Below are positions 1 to 6,418 of a DNA stretch of 10,136 nt, in pieces. The stretch is from Nitrospira sp. (GTDB taxonomy: Bacteria > Nitrospirota > Nitrospiria > Nitrospirales > Nitrospiraceae): contig JANYEF010000355.1 in NCBI GenBank assembly GCA_025363325.1, positions 1 to 10,136 of the forward strand, written 5' to 3'. The position numbers were made by a program, and so were the translations under genes. The notes below the pieces were generated by a model that searched no databases, was not told the DNA's origin, and saw only the letters and a list, made by a program, of their open reading frames with translations. The number at the start of each line of letters is the position of its first letter. Position 1 is the first letter of the stretch.

Positions 1-1502
1 GGATGATAGGCCTCTTTGCACTGGATGCAAATACGTTTGCACAGGCGCTGGGCGAGCACTCCTAACATGGCGTCGGCAAAGTTGAATGAGTCACACCCGA
101 GATCCAACAAACGGATAACCGTTTCGACTGCACTATTCGTATGGAGAGTACTGAGCACCAAATGGCCGGTGAGCGAGGCCTCAATAGCGATGTCGGCCGT
201 TTCTTTGTCCCGCATCTCGCCGATCATGATGACGTCGGGGTCGGCACGCAGAAACGCCCGCATCGCGGTCGCAAATGTGAGACCGATCTTCGGATGGACC
301 TGGACTTGGCGGAGACCGTCCTGGGTAATTTCAATGGGGTCTTCGGCCGTCCAGATTTTCCGCTCGTCGGTGTTGATGTGCTTGAGAATCGCATGCAAAG
401 TTGTCGTCTTGCCGGACCCAGTCGGGCCGACACACAGGATGATCCCGTGCGGTTTCTCCGCAATGGCTTGAATGGCCTGCAAGGTGGCGGGAGCAAATTC
501 CATCGCGTCGAGCGGCATCGGTTGCTTGGCAGTCAGGAGGCGCAGCACGACGTCTTCGTCCTGTCCGGAGGTGGGCAGGGTCGCGACACGTAATTCGATC
601 TCTCGATCCTTCGCCAACCGGTACCGGATCTTGCCGTCTTGGGGTCTGCGTCGTTCCGCGATGTCGAGATTGGCCATAACCTTGATGCGTGACACCACAG
701 CACGCCGATAGGCAGCGGGAATCCTCATGTAGGTGAAGCAGGTGCCGTCGATGCGCAGGCGCACAGCCATGTCTTTGCGATCCGCGTGGGGTTCGATGTG
801 AATGTCCGACGCGCCGAGGCGGTCGGCTTCGAGGATCACTTGGTTGGTCAGCCGCACAATGGCCGAATCGTTCTCATCGATCCCGCCGGATACGGGATCG
901 ATGGCAGGCTCAAGGTGAATTTCATTGACCAACTCACCGAGGATAGAGCCGATAGACCCGCTAGTCCCTTGGCCCCTAGCTAAGTGGAGTAATTGCTCGA
1001 TGTCCCGACGCAGGCCGACGGCATAGCGAATAGTCATCCCAGGAAATGTGCGCCGCACGTCCCAGCCCTTGTCGAAATCGTGCGGATCGCTGGTGAGCAC
1101 GTCGATCAGTGAGCCTCGACGCGCAATCGGCAGCCAGAGGTTCTTCTTGAGATAGTCGAGGTTGAGTGTTTTCAGCAAGTCGGCATCGATGACTGTTCGT
1201 TCGTCATACGGCAGATAGGGACATTGATAAAAATCGCTCAGGGCGGACCCTAAGGCGTCCTTCGGAACACGATAGCGGTCGAGAAGCACCGTTTCTAGAT
1301 CGCAGGTGCCATCTTTCGAATCGTCCACCGCTGCCAGCACATCGGCCTGGCTGATAATCCCGCGATAGACCAGCGCATCCAACACGTTCTGCTCGATCGT
1401 GCGAGACGACTTCGCCCCGCGGTTCCCCTTCTTGGAAGAGCCCTCACTCCCCTCCGTCTTGCCCGTCCTTCCCCCACTCAGGATGTCGGTCTCGACAGTC
1501 AT
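1..1502 (-). CDS. pilB: Type IV pilus assembly / type II secretion ATPase (PilB/GspE family), 3' end outside window
   Basis: This is a cytoplasmic hexameric ATPase that powers pilin polymerisation from the inner membrane. I translated it by hand: the ATG is at 1502 and 500 codons remain open to the window edge, so the C-terminus is missing. An N-terminal T2SSE-N-like region (about residues 28-150) is followed by the SDIHIEP motif (232-238), Walker A GPTGSGKT (359-366), an Asp-box region AEDPIE starting near 386, Walker B-like GEMRD (428-432), and the LTGHLVLSTLHTN stretch. The first half of the zinc-binding tetracysteine motif is visible as C492 and C495. The LPTSGQDEDVVLRLL stretch resembles the EDVV-type subfamily rather than classical FGEK-type PilB. 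A GAGG sits 8 nt before the ATG. It is the last visible gene of the minor-pilin operon, 147 bp after pilX. A type II secretion GspE is the main alternative, but the pilV/W/X-type neighbours favour a pilus role. Confidence 0.93.
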   Translation of the reverse strand, partial: MTVETDILSGGRTGKTEGSEGSSKKGNRGAKSSRTIEQNVLDALVYRGIISQADVLAAVDDSKDGTCDLETVLLDRYRVPKDALGSALSDFYQCPYLPYDERTVIDADLLKTLNLDYLKKNLWLPIARRGSLIDVLTSDPHDFDKGWDVRRTFPGMTIRYAVGLRRDIEQLLHLARGQGTSGSIGSILGELVNEIHLEPAIDPVSGGIDENDSAIVRLTNQVILEADRLGASDIHIEPHADRKDMAVRLRIDGTCFTYMRIPAAYRRAVVSRIKVMANLDIAERRRPQDGKIRYRLAKDREIELRVATLPTSGQDEDVVLRLLTAKQPMPLDAMEFAPATLQAIQAIAEKPHGIILCVGPTGSGKTTTLHAILKHINTDERKIWTAEDPIEITQDGLRQVQVHPKIGLTFATAMRAFLRADPDVIMIGEMRDKETADIAIEASLTGHLVLSTLHTNSAVETVIRLLDLGCDSFNFADAMLGVLAQRLCKRICIQCKEAYH

Positions 1503-1531
1503 AGCCGGTGCCTCATCTCAATTCCGAGCCT

Positions 1532-1640
1532 CTAGCAGGGTGTTGAAAAACTATGTTGGCACGCGAGACTGGTGGGACGGGCGAGGGTTCGAGGTCAGAG
1601 CTTCGAACTTCGGATCGCGCCTGTCGCGCCAGTCTCGCCC
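1532..1640. repeat. Imperfect palindromic intergenic repeat, Nitrospira-type (tentative)
   Basis: This element fills most of the 147-bp gap between pilX and pilB. It opens with CTAGCAGGGTGTTGAAAAA (1532-1550). It contains a perfect 10-bp inverted repeat, GCGAGACTGG at 1563-1572 against CCAGTCTCGC at 1629-1638, and a nested 6-bp pair GTTCGA (1587-1592) / TCGAAC (1603-1608). The inverted repeats are seen directly. From memory, the opening closely resembles a dispersed intergenic repeat common in Nitrospira genomes, but I could not search to confirm this. The transcript would fold here, which could stabilise mRNA or attenuate pilB expression. No U-run follows, so it is not a canonical terminator. 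Confidence 0.55.
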
Positions 1641-1649
1641 GGCTATCCG

Positions 1650-3137
1650 TTAGTATTTCGCCAACCAGGTTCCTGGCGCTCGATACACAACCGGAAGCCC
1701 TCGAAAGAGTCCCTGCGCCAAATCGGTGTTGTACCAGACCTCGATAACGGTACCGGTTCCGATCGACGCCACGCTCTGTCCTGCCATCACCGCCCCGTAC
1801 AGGCGAGCGGATCGTTCAATCTTGATCGCACCCGCCGCATACAGCAGGCCGTTGACGTGGATGCTGGACAATTGCACCGGCACCCTTGTCCCTAGCGACT
1901 GTGTTCCTGGCGGGGATGGACTGAGGACCGGAACAGACCTCCCTTCGGCACGAGGCCTGAGCACTACATGACCTTGCACGACTAGAAGCCCTTCAAAATA
2001 GTCCGTATCCAGCACCAACGTGCCCATGTTATCGGCCAGCGGCGGTTGCCCATCGACTGTGTCGATGAAGACCAATCCACGATGGTCTCCGAGGGTCTGA
2101 GATTCCAGCGCGTCTGCAGGAGCGATGCCTTGATCCGAGTCCGAGGCCCCCTGCGGATGGAGCTGCCCCGCACGATCGAGCCGATAATAGATCCCCCAGC
2201 GCAGCGCGATTTTCTTGAGCAAGTCATAGTCCCACCGATCGAGCCTCACTCCAGGCGTCGGATATTGATTCAGGTGCACGTTGTCAGGAATCGGAGGATT
2301 CACACCTTGGCCAGGCGGAGGAGAGATGACCGAGACGGTCCCTCCAATCCAATATTCCGTCCACCGATCCTGCGCATACAGCATCTGGTCATACGACTGG
2401 CCGGTGACTGGGGCAGTGCTGCTCTTGAGGACCAGGTCCTCGACTCGCTGCACTGCGAGATCGCCCAATACTCGCTGATCGCCCCAATGCACCAGCACGG
2501 GAGATTCACCCCCTGGTTGCAAGGTTCCGAGCGCCTGTCCAATTTGCACCGCCGCGCGAACCGCTGGAATCGAAACAGCCCCAAGCTGAAGCTGAACCGT
2601 TCGTGCGACCGGCCGGCGATCGACCGTCGTGGCCGTCACCTCAACCGTGCTCAGCAAGCCTGGCTGCAGAGGAGCATATACTTTTAACTTCAGAATTCGA
2701 CCGAGTCCTCCCAGGGCATTGTAGAAACCGCCGGGGGAATCATTGAGCGTCTGATTGTCCGCTTGGTTCGCCGCATCGAGCATGATGTCGGGACGGTCAG
2801 CGGTCCCGACAAACTGCGAACGCCCAGCTGCGTCGAAGAACGACGGCCCGATCGAGAGATCTCCCTGGCGTTTCACGAGCAATCCAGCAACCGATGCCGG
2901 CGTGACACTCGGATCATGGAACCAACTCATCACAACATCCGCCGCACCGTCGGCCAGCTGTTGCGCGACGTTGTCCTCTTTCATGGCGCTGACGCCCGGT
3001 CCATCCTGACCTGCCAAATACAGAGACGTCATACCGGCAATTCCAAGCAGAAAGATCAGCATGAGCGCCGCGAGAAGTACGTGCCCCTTGTCGCACAGAT
3101 TCATGAATTCTGATGCGCGCCGTTCTCCCATCCCCAT
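1650..3137 (-). CDS. Large PilX-like pilus assembly protein
   Basis: This is a probable minor-pilin complex component of 495 residues in the chosen frame. The N-terminus is a short basic stretch followed by a single hydrophobic helix (about residues 19-41, GHVLLAALMLIFLLGIAG), matching the PilX N-terminal pattern. After the likely processing Gly18 there is no Glu5, as is common in PilX and GspK tip subunits. The rest is a long periplasmic or extracellular domain. It ends in a Gly-rich, beta-strand-like stretch (NGLLYAAGAIKIERSARLYG) reminiscent of repetitive right-handed folds; I do not recognise the central part. Classical PilX proteins are usually under about 200 residues, so this one is unusually large. 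I chose the start at 3137 because GGAG lies 7 nt upstream; an in-frame ATG at 3203 would overlap pilW by 32 bp. The gap to pilW is 34 nt. The function is inferred from the N-terminus and the operon position. Confidence 0.75.
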   Translation of the reverse strand: MGMGERRASEFMNLCDKGHVLLAALMLIFLLGIAGMTSLYLAGQDGPGVSAMKEDNVAQQLADGAADVVMSWFHDPSVTPASVAGLLVKRQGDLSIGPSFFDAAGRSQFVGTADRPDIMLDAANQADNQTLNDSPGGFYNALGGLGRILKLKVYAPLQPGLLSTVEVTATTVDRRPVARTVQLQLGAVSIPAVRAAVQIGQALGTLQPGGESPVLVHWGDQRVLGDLAVQRVEDLVLKSSTAPVTGQSYDQMLYAQDRWTEYWIGGTVSVISPPPGQGVNPPIPDNVHLNQYPTPGVRLDRWDYDLLKKIALRWGIYYRLDRAGQLHPQGASDSDQGIAPADALESQTLGDHRGLVFIDTVDGQPPLADNMGTLVLDTDYFEGLLVVQGHVVLRPRAEGRSVPVLSPSPPGTQSLGTRVPVQLSSIHVNGLLYAAGAIKIERSARLYGAVMAGQSVASIGTGTVIEVWYNTDLAQGLFRGLPVVYRAPGTWLAKY

Positions 3138-3171
3138 ATCCTCACTCCCATTCTTATTGAAGGTGCCGCCG

Positions 3172-3912
3172 TTATGTCCTGAGGCTAATTTCTCGAATGG
3201 CACGAATCCCTTGATCGGATATCATCACCTCAACGACGACCAGCCTGACGAGCGCGGGTTGTGCCACCGCCTGCCCATTTTCATCCCAGTAGGAGAACCG
3301 CGCCTCCCTGATATCGCCTACCAGGACGCTCGCGCCGCCATCGACCTGTCGCAGTAACCTCAGAACGCCCTGGTCATCACGACGGCTGTAGTAGCGGACA
3401 CGATTCTGGAGTGTGACCGAGGCTCCGGATGGAATCGCCCTTGCCAGCGGCTGCGCCACCGTAAGCAGATGCCGTTGTCCATCGTGAACCAGGGCAAGTG
3501 TCTCGCAGCGCTCGGCCCAACAGGCCACAATGGTTTTCCGATCATCCCATCCTCGCCCGTCTTCAACCGACAGCGCCGTTTGGCCGATCGCCGCCGCTGC
3601 CGTGACCGTCGTCGAGAGGCCTTGCAGATTTGCCGAAAACTCCACTGAGTCCGCCGCTGCCATAGTGAGAGAATTGGACCCTGCGATTCGCAATTCCTGC
3701 TCCAGAACTTCTAACCCAAGGCGGAGATCTTGCTGCTGTGCGACCTCACGTTGTTGCTTCATAAACTGTTGCTGGAAATAGGACAGGGTCTGAAGCGTGG
3801 CACCCAAGACGATCAGCCCAGCCGCCATGGCAAGCATCAGCTCGGTCAGGCTGGTCCCTGCCTCCGTCCATCTTCTATGGTACGTGCCTCTTGTATGCTG
3901 TCCTGTCCTCAT
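3172..3912 (-). CDS. pilW: PilW-like type IV minor prepilin
   Basis: This is a 246-residue minor pilin expected at the pilus-priming tip complex. A class III signal peptide is clear: a 19-residue basic leader ends at Gly19, the mature protein starts TSLTE with Glu at +5, and a hydrophobic helix follows (LMLAMAAGLIVLGATLQTL). The next stretch, about 40 residues long and rich in Gln (YFQQQFMKQQREVAQQQDLRL), is the helical stalk. The globular part ends in RLVVVEVMISDQGIRAIREISLRT, similar to the C-terminal beta sheet of PilW proteins. The frame is open upstream to an ATG at 4041, inside pilV. I prefer the ATG at 3912 because GGAG sits 8 nt upstream and the prepilin leader then has a normal length. 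The gap to pilV is 25 nt. Confidence 0.85.
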   Translation of the reverse strand: MRTGQHTRGTYHRRWTEAGTSLTELMLAMAAGLIVLGATLQTLSYFQQQFMKQQREVAQQQDLRLGLEVLEQELRIAGSNSLTMAAADSVEFSANLQGLSTTVTAAAAIGQTALSVEDGRGWDDRKTIVACWAERCETLALVHDGQRHLLTVAQPLARAIPSGASVTLQNRVRYYSRRDDQGVLRLLRQVDGGASVLVGDIREARFSYWDENGQAVAQPALVRLVVVEVMISDQGIRAIREISLRT

Positions 3913-3937
3913 CCTGTCTACTCCGAGTGGCGGCACG

Positions 3938-4429
3938 TTATTGACTCCCGACGAACCGTGGATTCGCCCGCAGGGTACCGACGCGTACTTCACGCGGGCC
4001 CTCGCCGGCTGTGTAGACTGCGCGAGCCTCAAGGAATACATGACCTGAGGCCGACAGCGAACCGGAGCGGCTCGGTGTCACCGTCCAGATCAGATGGACG
4101 CCATCCTGGTCCCAACTACCGGAGTACACCCCATCACCGGCCAGCACATCGCCGCCTGCTCCATCGTCACGCATGACAAGATCCGGTACACCATCGTGGT
4201 TCAGATCATCCAGCAAGAGACGATCCCATCGCGCTGCTCGCTTGGCCTCAATCCGCGATTCCGCCATCGCCAGGGCACGCGTCGCCAATGTCCCCGTTCG
4301 AAGACTCCGTTCTGCTGCCTGAAATGCCCCCATCGCACCGGCTAACCCGATCATCGTGAGCGCCATGGCCACCAGCACTTCGGCAAAACTGGCTCCGCCC
4401 TCTGCATGACATAATCGATCCCGCGTCAT
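3938..4429 (-). CDS. pilV: PilV-like type IV minor prepilin with calcium-loop-like motif
   Basis: This is a 163-residue minor pilin. The leader (MTRDRLCHAEGG) ends at Gly12. The mature N-terminus is ASFAE with Glu17 at +5, followed by the hydrophobic helix VLVAMALTMIGLAGAMGAF, which carries the PilV signature. The globular part contains DLNHDGVPD (75-83), an exact DxNxDGxxD pattern typical of calcium loops in FG-GAP and EF-hand-like repeats, then DDGAGGDVLAGDGVYSG (88-104) and DQDG (107-110). This acidic, Gly-rich insertion is unusual for a PilV. The start codon overlaps the stop of the upstream fimT-like gene in an ATGA arrangement, so translation is probably coupled. Assignment as a minor prepilin is firm; the PilV name rests on operon order and N-terminal style. 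Confidence 0.85.
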   Translation of the reverse strand: MTRDRLCHAEGGASFAEVLVAMALTMIGLAGAMGAFQAAERSLRTGTLATRALAMAESRIEAKRAARWDRLLLDDLNHDGVPDLVMRDDGAGGDVLAGDGVYSGSWDQDGVHLIWTVTPSRSGSLSASGHVFLEARAVYTAGEGPREVRVGTLRANPRFVGSQ

Positions 4430-4875
4430 GAGGCGGACACTCTTCCGGTGATGCTCACAGTGAACGTAGTTTCCCGACCCTGACTATCGCGCACGCGAAT
4501 GGTTGTGGGGGACGCCGACCGACCGCTTGGATGAAACAAAAGCTCAGGGCCGGCGGTTGGCTCCTCGACGACCACCCCTTTGTCTGCATACTGATAGACG
4601 TGCAGGATGCCCTCGGCATCCGCACGTCGAAGCGTGATCGTACGGCCCTCTCGATCGAATATGACTCGAAGGCGCTCGCGCCTGGCCATCGCCAGTTGTC
4701 TGGCGAGCCGAAGCTCCGAAGCAATCTCTGCGGTGGCGTTCCGCGCCTGGGCCCTAGCGGTCAATGTCTGATAACTCGGTCCGGCCAACACAGCCATGAT
4801 GCCTGTGATCGCCAGTACGATGAGGAGCTCTGTCAGACTCCAGCCTTGTTCCTGTTTCTGTGATTCTCTCGGCAT
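4426..4875 (-). CDS. fimT: GspH/FimT-family type IV minor prepilin
   Basis: This is a 149-residue pseudopilin or minor pilin and the first gene of the pil operon. The short leader MPRESQKQEQG ends at Gly11. The mature protein begins WSLTE with Glu at +5, followed by the helix LLIVLAITGIMAVLAGPSY. The continuing amphipathic helix (residues about 38-65, TARAQARNATAEIASELRLARQLAMARR) is typical of FimT/GspH. The C-terminal region, LLFHPSGRSASPTTIRVRDSQGRETTFTVSITGRV, matches the GspH fold pattern of a G-x-beta-strand, a charged loop, and a final ITGRV strand. An AAGGA lies about 5 nt before the ATG. The 3' end overlaps pilV by 4 nt. FimU and GspH are alternative names for the same type of subunit. 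Confidence 0.87.
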   Translation of the reverse strand: MPRESQKQEQGWSLTELLIVLAITGIMAVLAGPSYQTLTARAQARNATAEIASELRLARQLAMARRERLRVIFDREGRTITLRRADAEGILHVYQYADKGVVVEEPTAGPELLFHPSGRSASPTTIRVRDSQGRETTFTVSITGRVSAS

Positions 4876-4884
4876 GGTTTCCTT

Positions 4885-4909
4885 CTCGTAGACAAGTTTC
4901 CCCTACGAG
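4885..4909 (-). promoter_or_regulatory. Leader hairpin overlapping the fimT ribosome binding site
   Basis: CTCGTAG (4885-4891) pairs perfectly with CTACGAG (4903-4909) across an 11-nt loop. In the minus-strand transcript the 3' arm runs directly into AAGGAAACC and the fimT ATG. Folding could limit ribosome access to the first cistron of the operon. The pairing is seen in the sequence; regulation is inferred, and a 7-bp stem may be coincidental. Confidence 0.3.
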
Positions 4910-4922
4910 GAAGAACGTGCCT

Positions 4923-4938
4923 TCCAAGACCCGTGCCC
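4923..4938 (-). promoter_or_regulatory. Candidate sigma-54 promoter for the minor-pilin operon
   Basis: Read on the minus strand the element is GGGCACGGGTCTTGGA. It matches the -24/-12 consensus TGGCACG-N4-TTGC at 9 of 11 fixed positions, with the exact 10-nt spacing between the GG of the -24 box and the G of the -12 box. The weak points are G for T at the first base and GG instead of GC at -12. Transcription would start near 4912, giving a leader of about 37 nt before fimT. No better sigma-70-like promoter is visible in this gap. Confidence 0.35.
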
Positions 4939-5100
4939 ACGCTGGCCCTGATCAAGATGACTGACGGCTTTGTGAGGAGCGGGGACGGAATACTTTGCAA
5001 GTTCGCACGGTTTCGCGTTGCACGAGGAAACATGGAGGTGGAGCATACCTGTGCACTGGCCAAGAAAGAGGAGGGAAACCTGAGAAGCGCATCACTATTT

Positions 5101-5131
5101 AGATACAGGGATTCGCCAGAAGAGATACAGG
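5101..5131. repeat. 9-bp direct repeat with 22-bp pitch
   Basis: AGATACAGG occurs exactly at 5101-5109 and again at 5123-5131, a pitch of 22 bp (about two helical turns). It lies just after the pilD stop codon, about 190-220 bp upstream of the predicted transcription start of the minor-pilin operon. That is a normal distance for activator sites of sigma-54 promoters. The repeat is seen; a role as binding site is inferred. Confidence 0.35.
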
Positions 5132-5138
5132 AAGACGG

Positions 5139-5921
5139 TTAGTAGCCAGGGGCAAGAAGACCTTGATACCAATCGAGGAGCGGCTGGGCAAAAAACATAG
5201 AGAGGAGGGCTCCCAACACAAGGAAGGGGCCAAAGGGAATATAGTCATCACGCTTGATGATGTGCAGGGCGATCAAGCTAATGCCGATGATGGAACCAGT
5301 GAGCGAGCCGATCATGATGGTGAGGAGCGCCGGCTTCCAGCCAAGAAATGCACCGACCATAGCCAACAGCTTGATATCGCCACCTCCCATTCCCTCCTTG
5401 CCGAAGAGATAGGGGCTCAGCCAGGCTAGGAGCCAGAGGATGCCGCCTCCCACGGTGAAGCCGAGCACCGAGTTGATCACACCAACCGGCAGGACGGTCA
5501 CTGCGCCCACAAGTCCGACCACCATTCCTGGTATGGTAATGACATTGGGGATCATCTTATGGGTGAGATCCGTTCCCGTTACCACGACCAACGCCGAAAA
5601 CAACAGGGCATAGAGAGCGGCCGTCCAGCTTGGACCGAAGGACCATAAGATGGCGAGATAGCCGAGCGCATTGCTGGTTTCGACAAGGGGATAGCGGATC
5701 GAAATTGGCGCGCGACAAGCCCGGCAGCGTCCGCCAAGCCACAGGTAGCTCAGCAGAGGAATATTGTCGTAGAACTCAAGAGGTTGAGTGCACGAGGGGC
5801 AATGGGAGCCGGGCCAGACGATCGATTCGCCTCGGGGCAGTCTGAAGATGCAGACGTTGAGAAAACTGCCGATCAGCGCGCCGAGGGTCCCGACCACAAG
5901 ATAGAGAGACCATTCTTGCAT
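5139..5921 (-). CDS. pilD: Prepilin peptidase / N-methyltransferase (PilD/GspO)
   Basis: This inner-membrane aspartyl protease (260 residues) cleaves the leader of type IV prepilins and pseudopilins and methylates the new N-terminal residue. The cytoplasmic N-terminal loop carries the tetracysteine motif (C41, C44, C66, C69), which marks the bifunctional form. The catalytic aspartates are Asp118 in GTDLTHKMIPN and Asp182 in the GxGD motif (GMGGGD). Several hydrophobic segments surround these sites. Length and architecture are normal for the family. It lies upstream of its likely substrates (the fimT-, pilV- and pilW-type prepilins) in the same orientation but separated by 263 bp. The ATG at 5921 has only a weak AAG-type ribosome binding site. 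No closer alternative start preserves the first transmembrane helix, so I kept this one. Confidence 0.95.
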   Translation of the reverse strand: MQEWSLYLVVGTLGALIGSFLNVCIFRLPRGESIVWPGSHCPSCTQPLEFYDNIPLLSYLWLGGRCRACRAPISIRYPLVETSNALGYLAILWSFGPSWTAALYALLFSALVVVTGTDLTHKMIPNVITIPGMVVGLVGAVTVLPVGVINSVLGFTVGGGILWLLAWLSPYLFGKEGMGGGDIKLLAMVGAFLGWKPALLTIMIGSLTGSIIGISLIALHIIKRDDYIPFGPFLVLGALLSMFFAQPLLDWYQGLLAPGY

Positions 5922-6142
5922 AATCGACTTAGGAACAAACTCTGGTTCGGAACACCCGAGTCACTTTGCATGCCAAATAAAATAAATTAGGTAGCTTCAC
6001 TGGAGCCACTATCCTATAGTTTACTTATGGCGAGAGAGTTCTCTATAATCCGATGCCTACGGGGCGAGGATTTGTTCTTGCTCGTTTCTCCGTCAAGGTG
6101 AATTATACCGTACTTTTTTATTCGTCAAAGGAGAACAAGATA
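5922..6142. promoter_or_regulatory. Divergent promoter region between pilD and the LuxR-type gene
   Basis: This 221-bp gap holds the regulatory sequence for both flanking genes. For the plus-strand gene there is a perfect TATAAT (6044-6049) with TTTACT (6020-6025) 18 bp upstream, predicting a start near 6056 and a leader of almost 90 nt. A small palindrome, AGAGA-GT-TCTCT (6033-6044), lies between the -35 and -10 boxes, where an operator would block the promoter. An AT-rich tract (5975-5989) sits nearer to pilD. A weak sigma-54-like match for pilD is at 5961-5976 on the minus strand. Confidence 0.5.
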
Positions 6143-6418
6143 ATGGCACGGACTACAAAGACGAAAACCAGACCTTCCCTCGCCAATCTGACCCCGCCAC
6201 CCCGTAAAAAGCGGCCTGAATCGCTCACCAGTCGAGAGCAGGAGATCTTGGAACTGATTTGGGCCGGGTTCAAAAACAAGGAAATCGGTCAGCGACTCAA
6301 GATCAGCGTGAAGACCGTCGAGGCGCATCGGGCCAACATGATGAAAAAGATGCGCGTGTCGAACACCGCTCAGCTACTCAAAACCGCGATCCAAGATGGG
6401 ACGATCAAGATTCGGTAG
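6143..6418 (+). CDS. Stand-alone LuxR/GerE-type DNA-binding regulator
   Basis: This is a 91-residue protein consisting almost only of a LuxR C-terminal helix-turn-helix. The core (residues about 28-86) has the family landmarks: LTSREQEIL at 28-36, G-F-K-NKEIG at 42-49, and the recognition helix region S-V-KTVEAHR at 55-63. The Lys/Arg/Pro-rich N-terminus (about 1-26) contains no receiver or ligand-binding domain, so any control must come from expression or from a partner. The frame is open to an ATG at 6053, but the ATG at 6143 has AAAGGAG 9 nt upstream and is preferred. Divergence from pilD suggests, without proving, a role in pilus or surface regulation. The 3' end overlaps rlmB by 14 bp tail to tail, with no terminator between them. 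Confidence 0.85.
   Translation: MARTTKTKTRPSLANLTPPPRKKRPESLTSREQEILELIWAGFKNKEIGQRLKISVKTVEAHRANMMKKMRVSNTAQLLKTAIQDGTIKIR

Larger units (their letters stand above)
4876..5138. other. Non-coding leader between pilD and the minor-pilin operon
   Basis: This 263-bp gap holds no convincing gene; short open frames on both strands lack ribosome binding sites and family features. It carries a sigma-54-like element (4923-4938, minus strand), a hairpin overlapping the fimT ribosome binding site (4885-4909), and a 9-bp direct repeat (5101-5109 and 5123-5131). No terminator for the upstream pilD gene is evident, so read-through from pilD into the minor-pilin genes is possible. Confidence 0.6.

Noticed and set aside
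2046..2687. Plus-strand open frame of 213 codons opposite the PilX-like gene
   Set aside because: It is antisense to a coding region with a clear N-terminal helix and ribosome binding site. Its Arg-rich composition fits a GC-rich shadow frame.
3138..3203. Start of the PilX-like gene at 3203
   Set aside because: It would overlap the end of pilW and put 40 residues before the hydrophobic helix. The ATG at 3137 has GGAG 7 nt upstream and gives a short leader.
4833..5063. Minus-strand open frame of 76 codons in the fimT leader
   Set aside because: It overlaps the fimT start in another frame, has no ribosome binding site or recognisable domain, and covers the proposed promoter elements.
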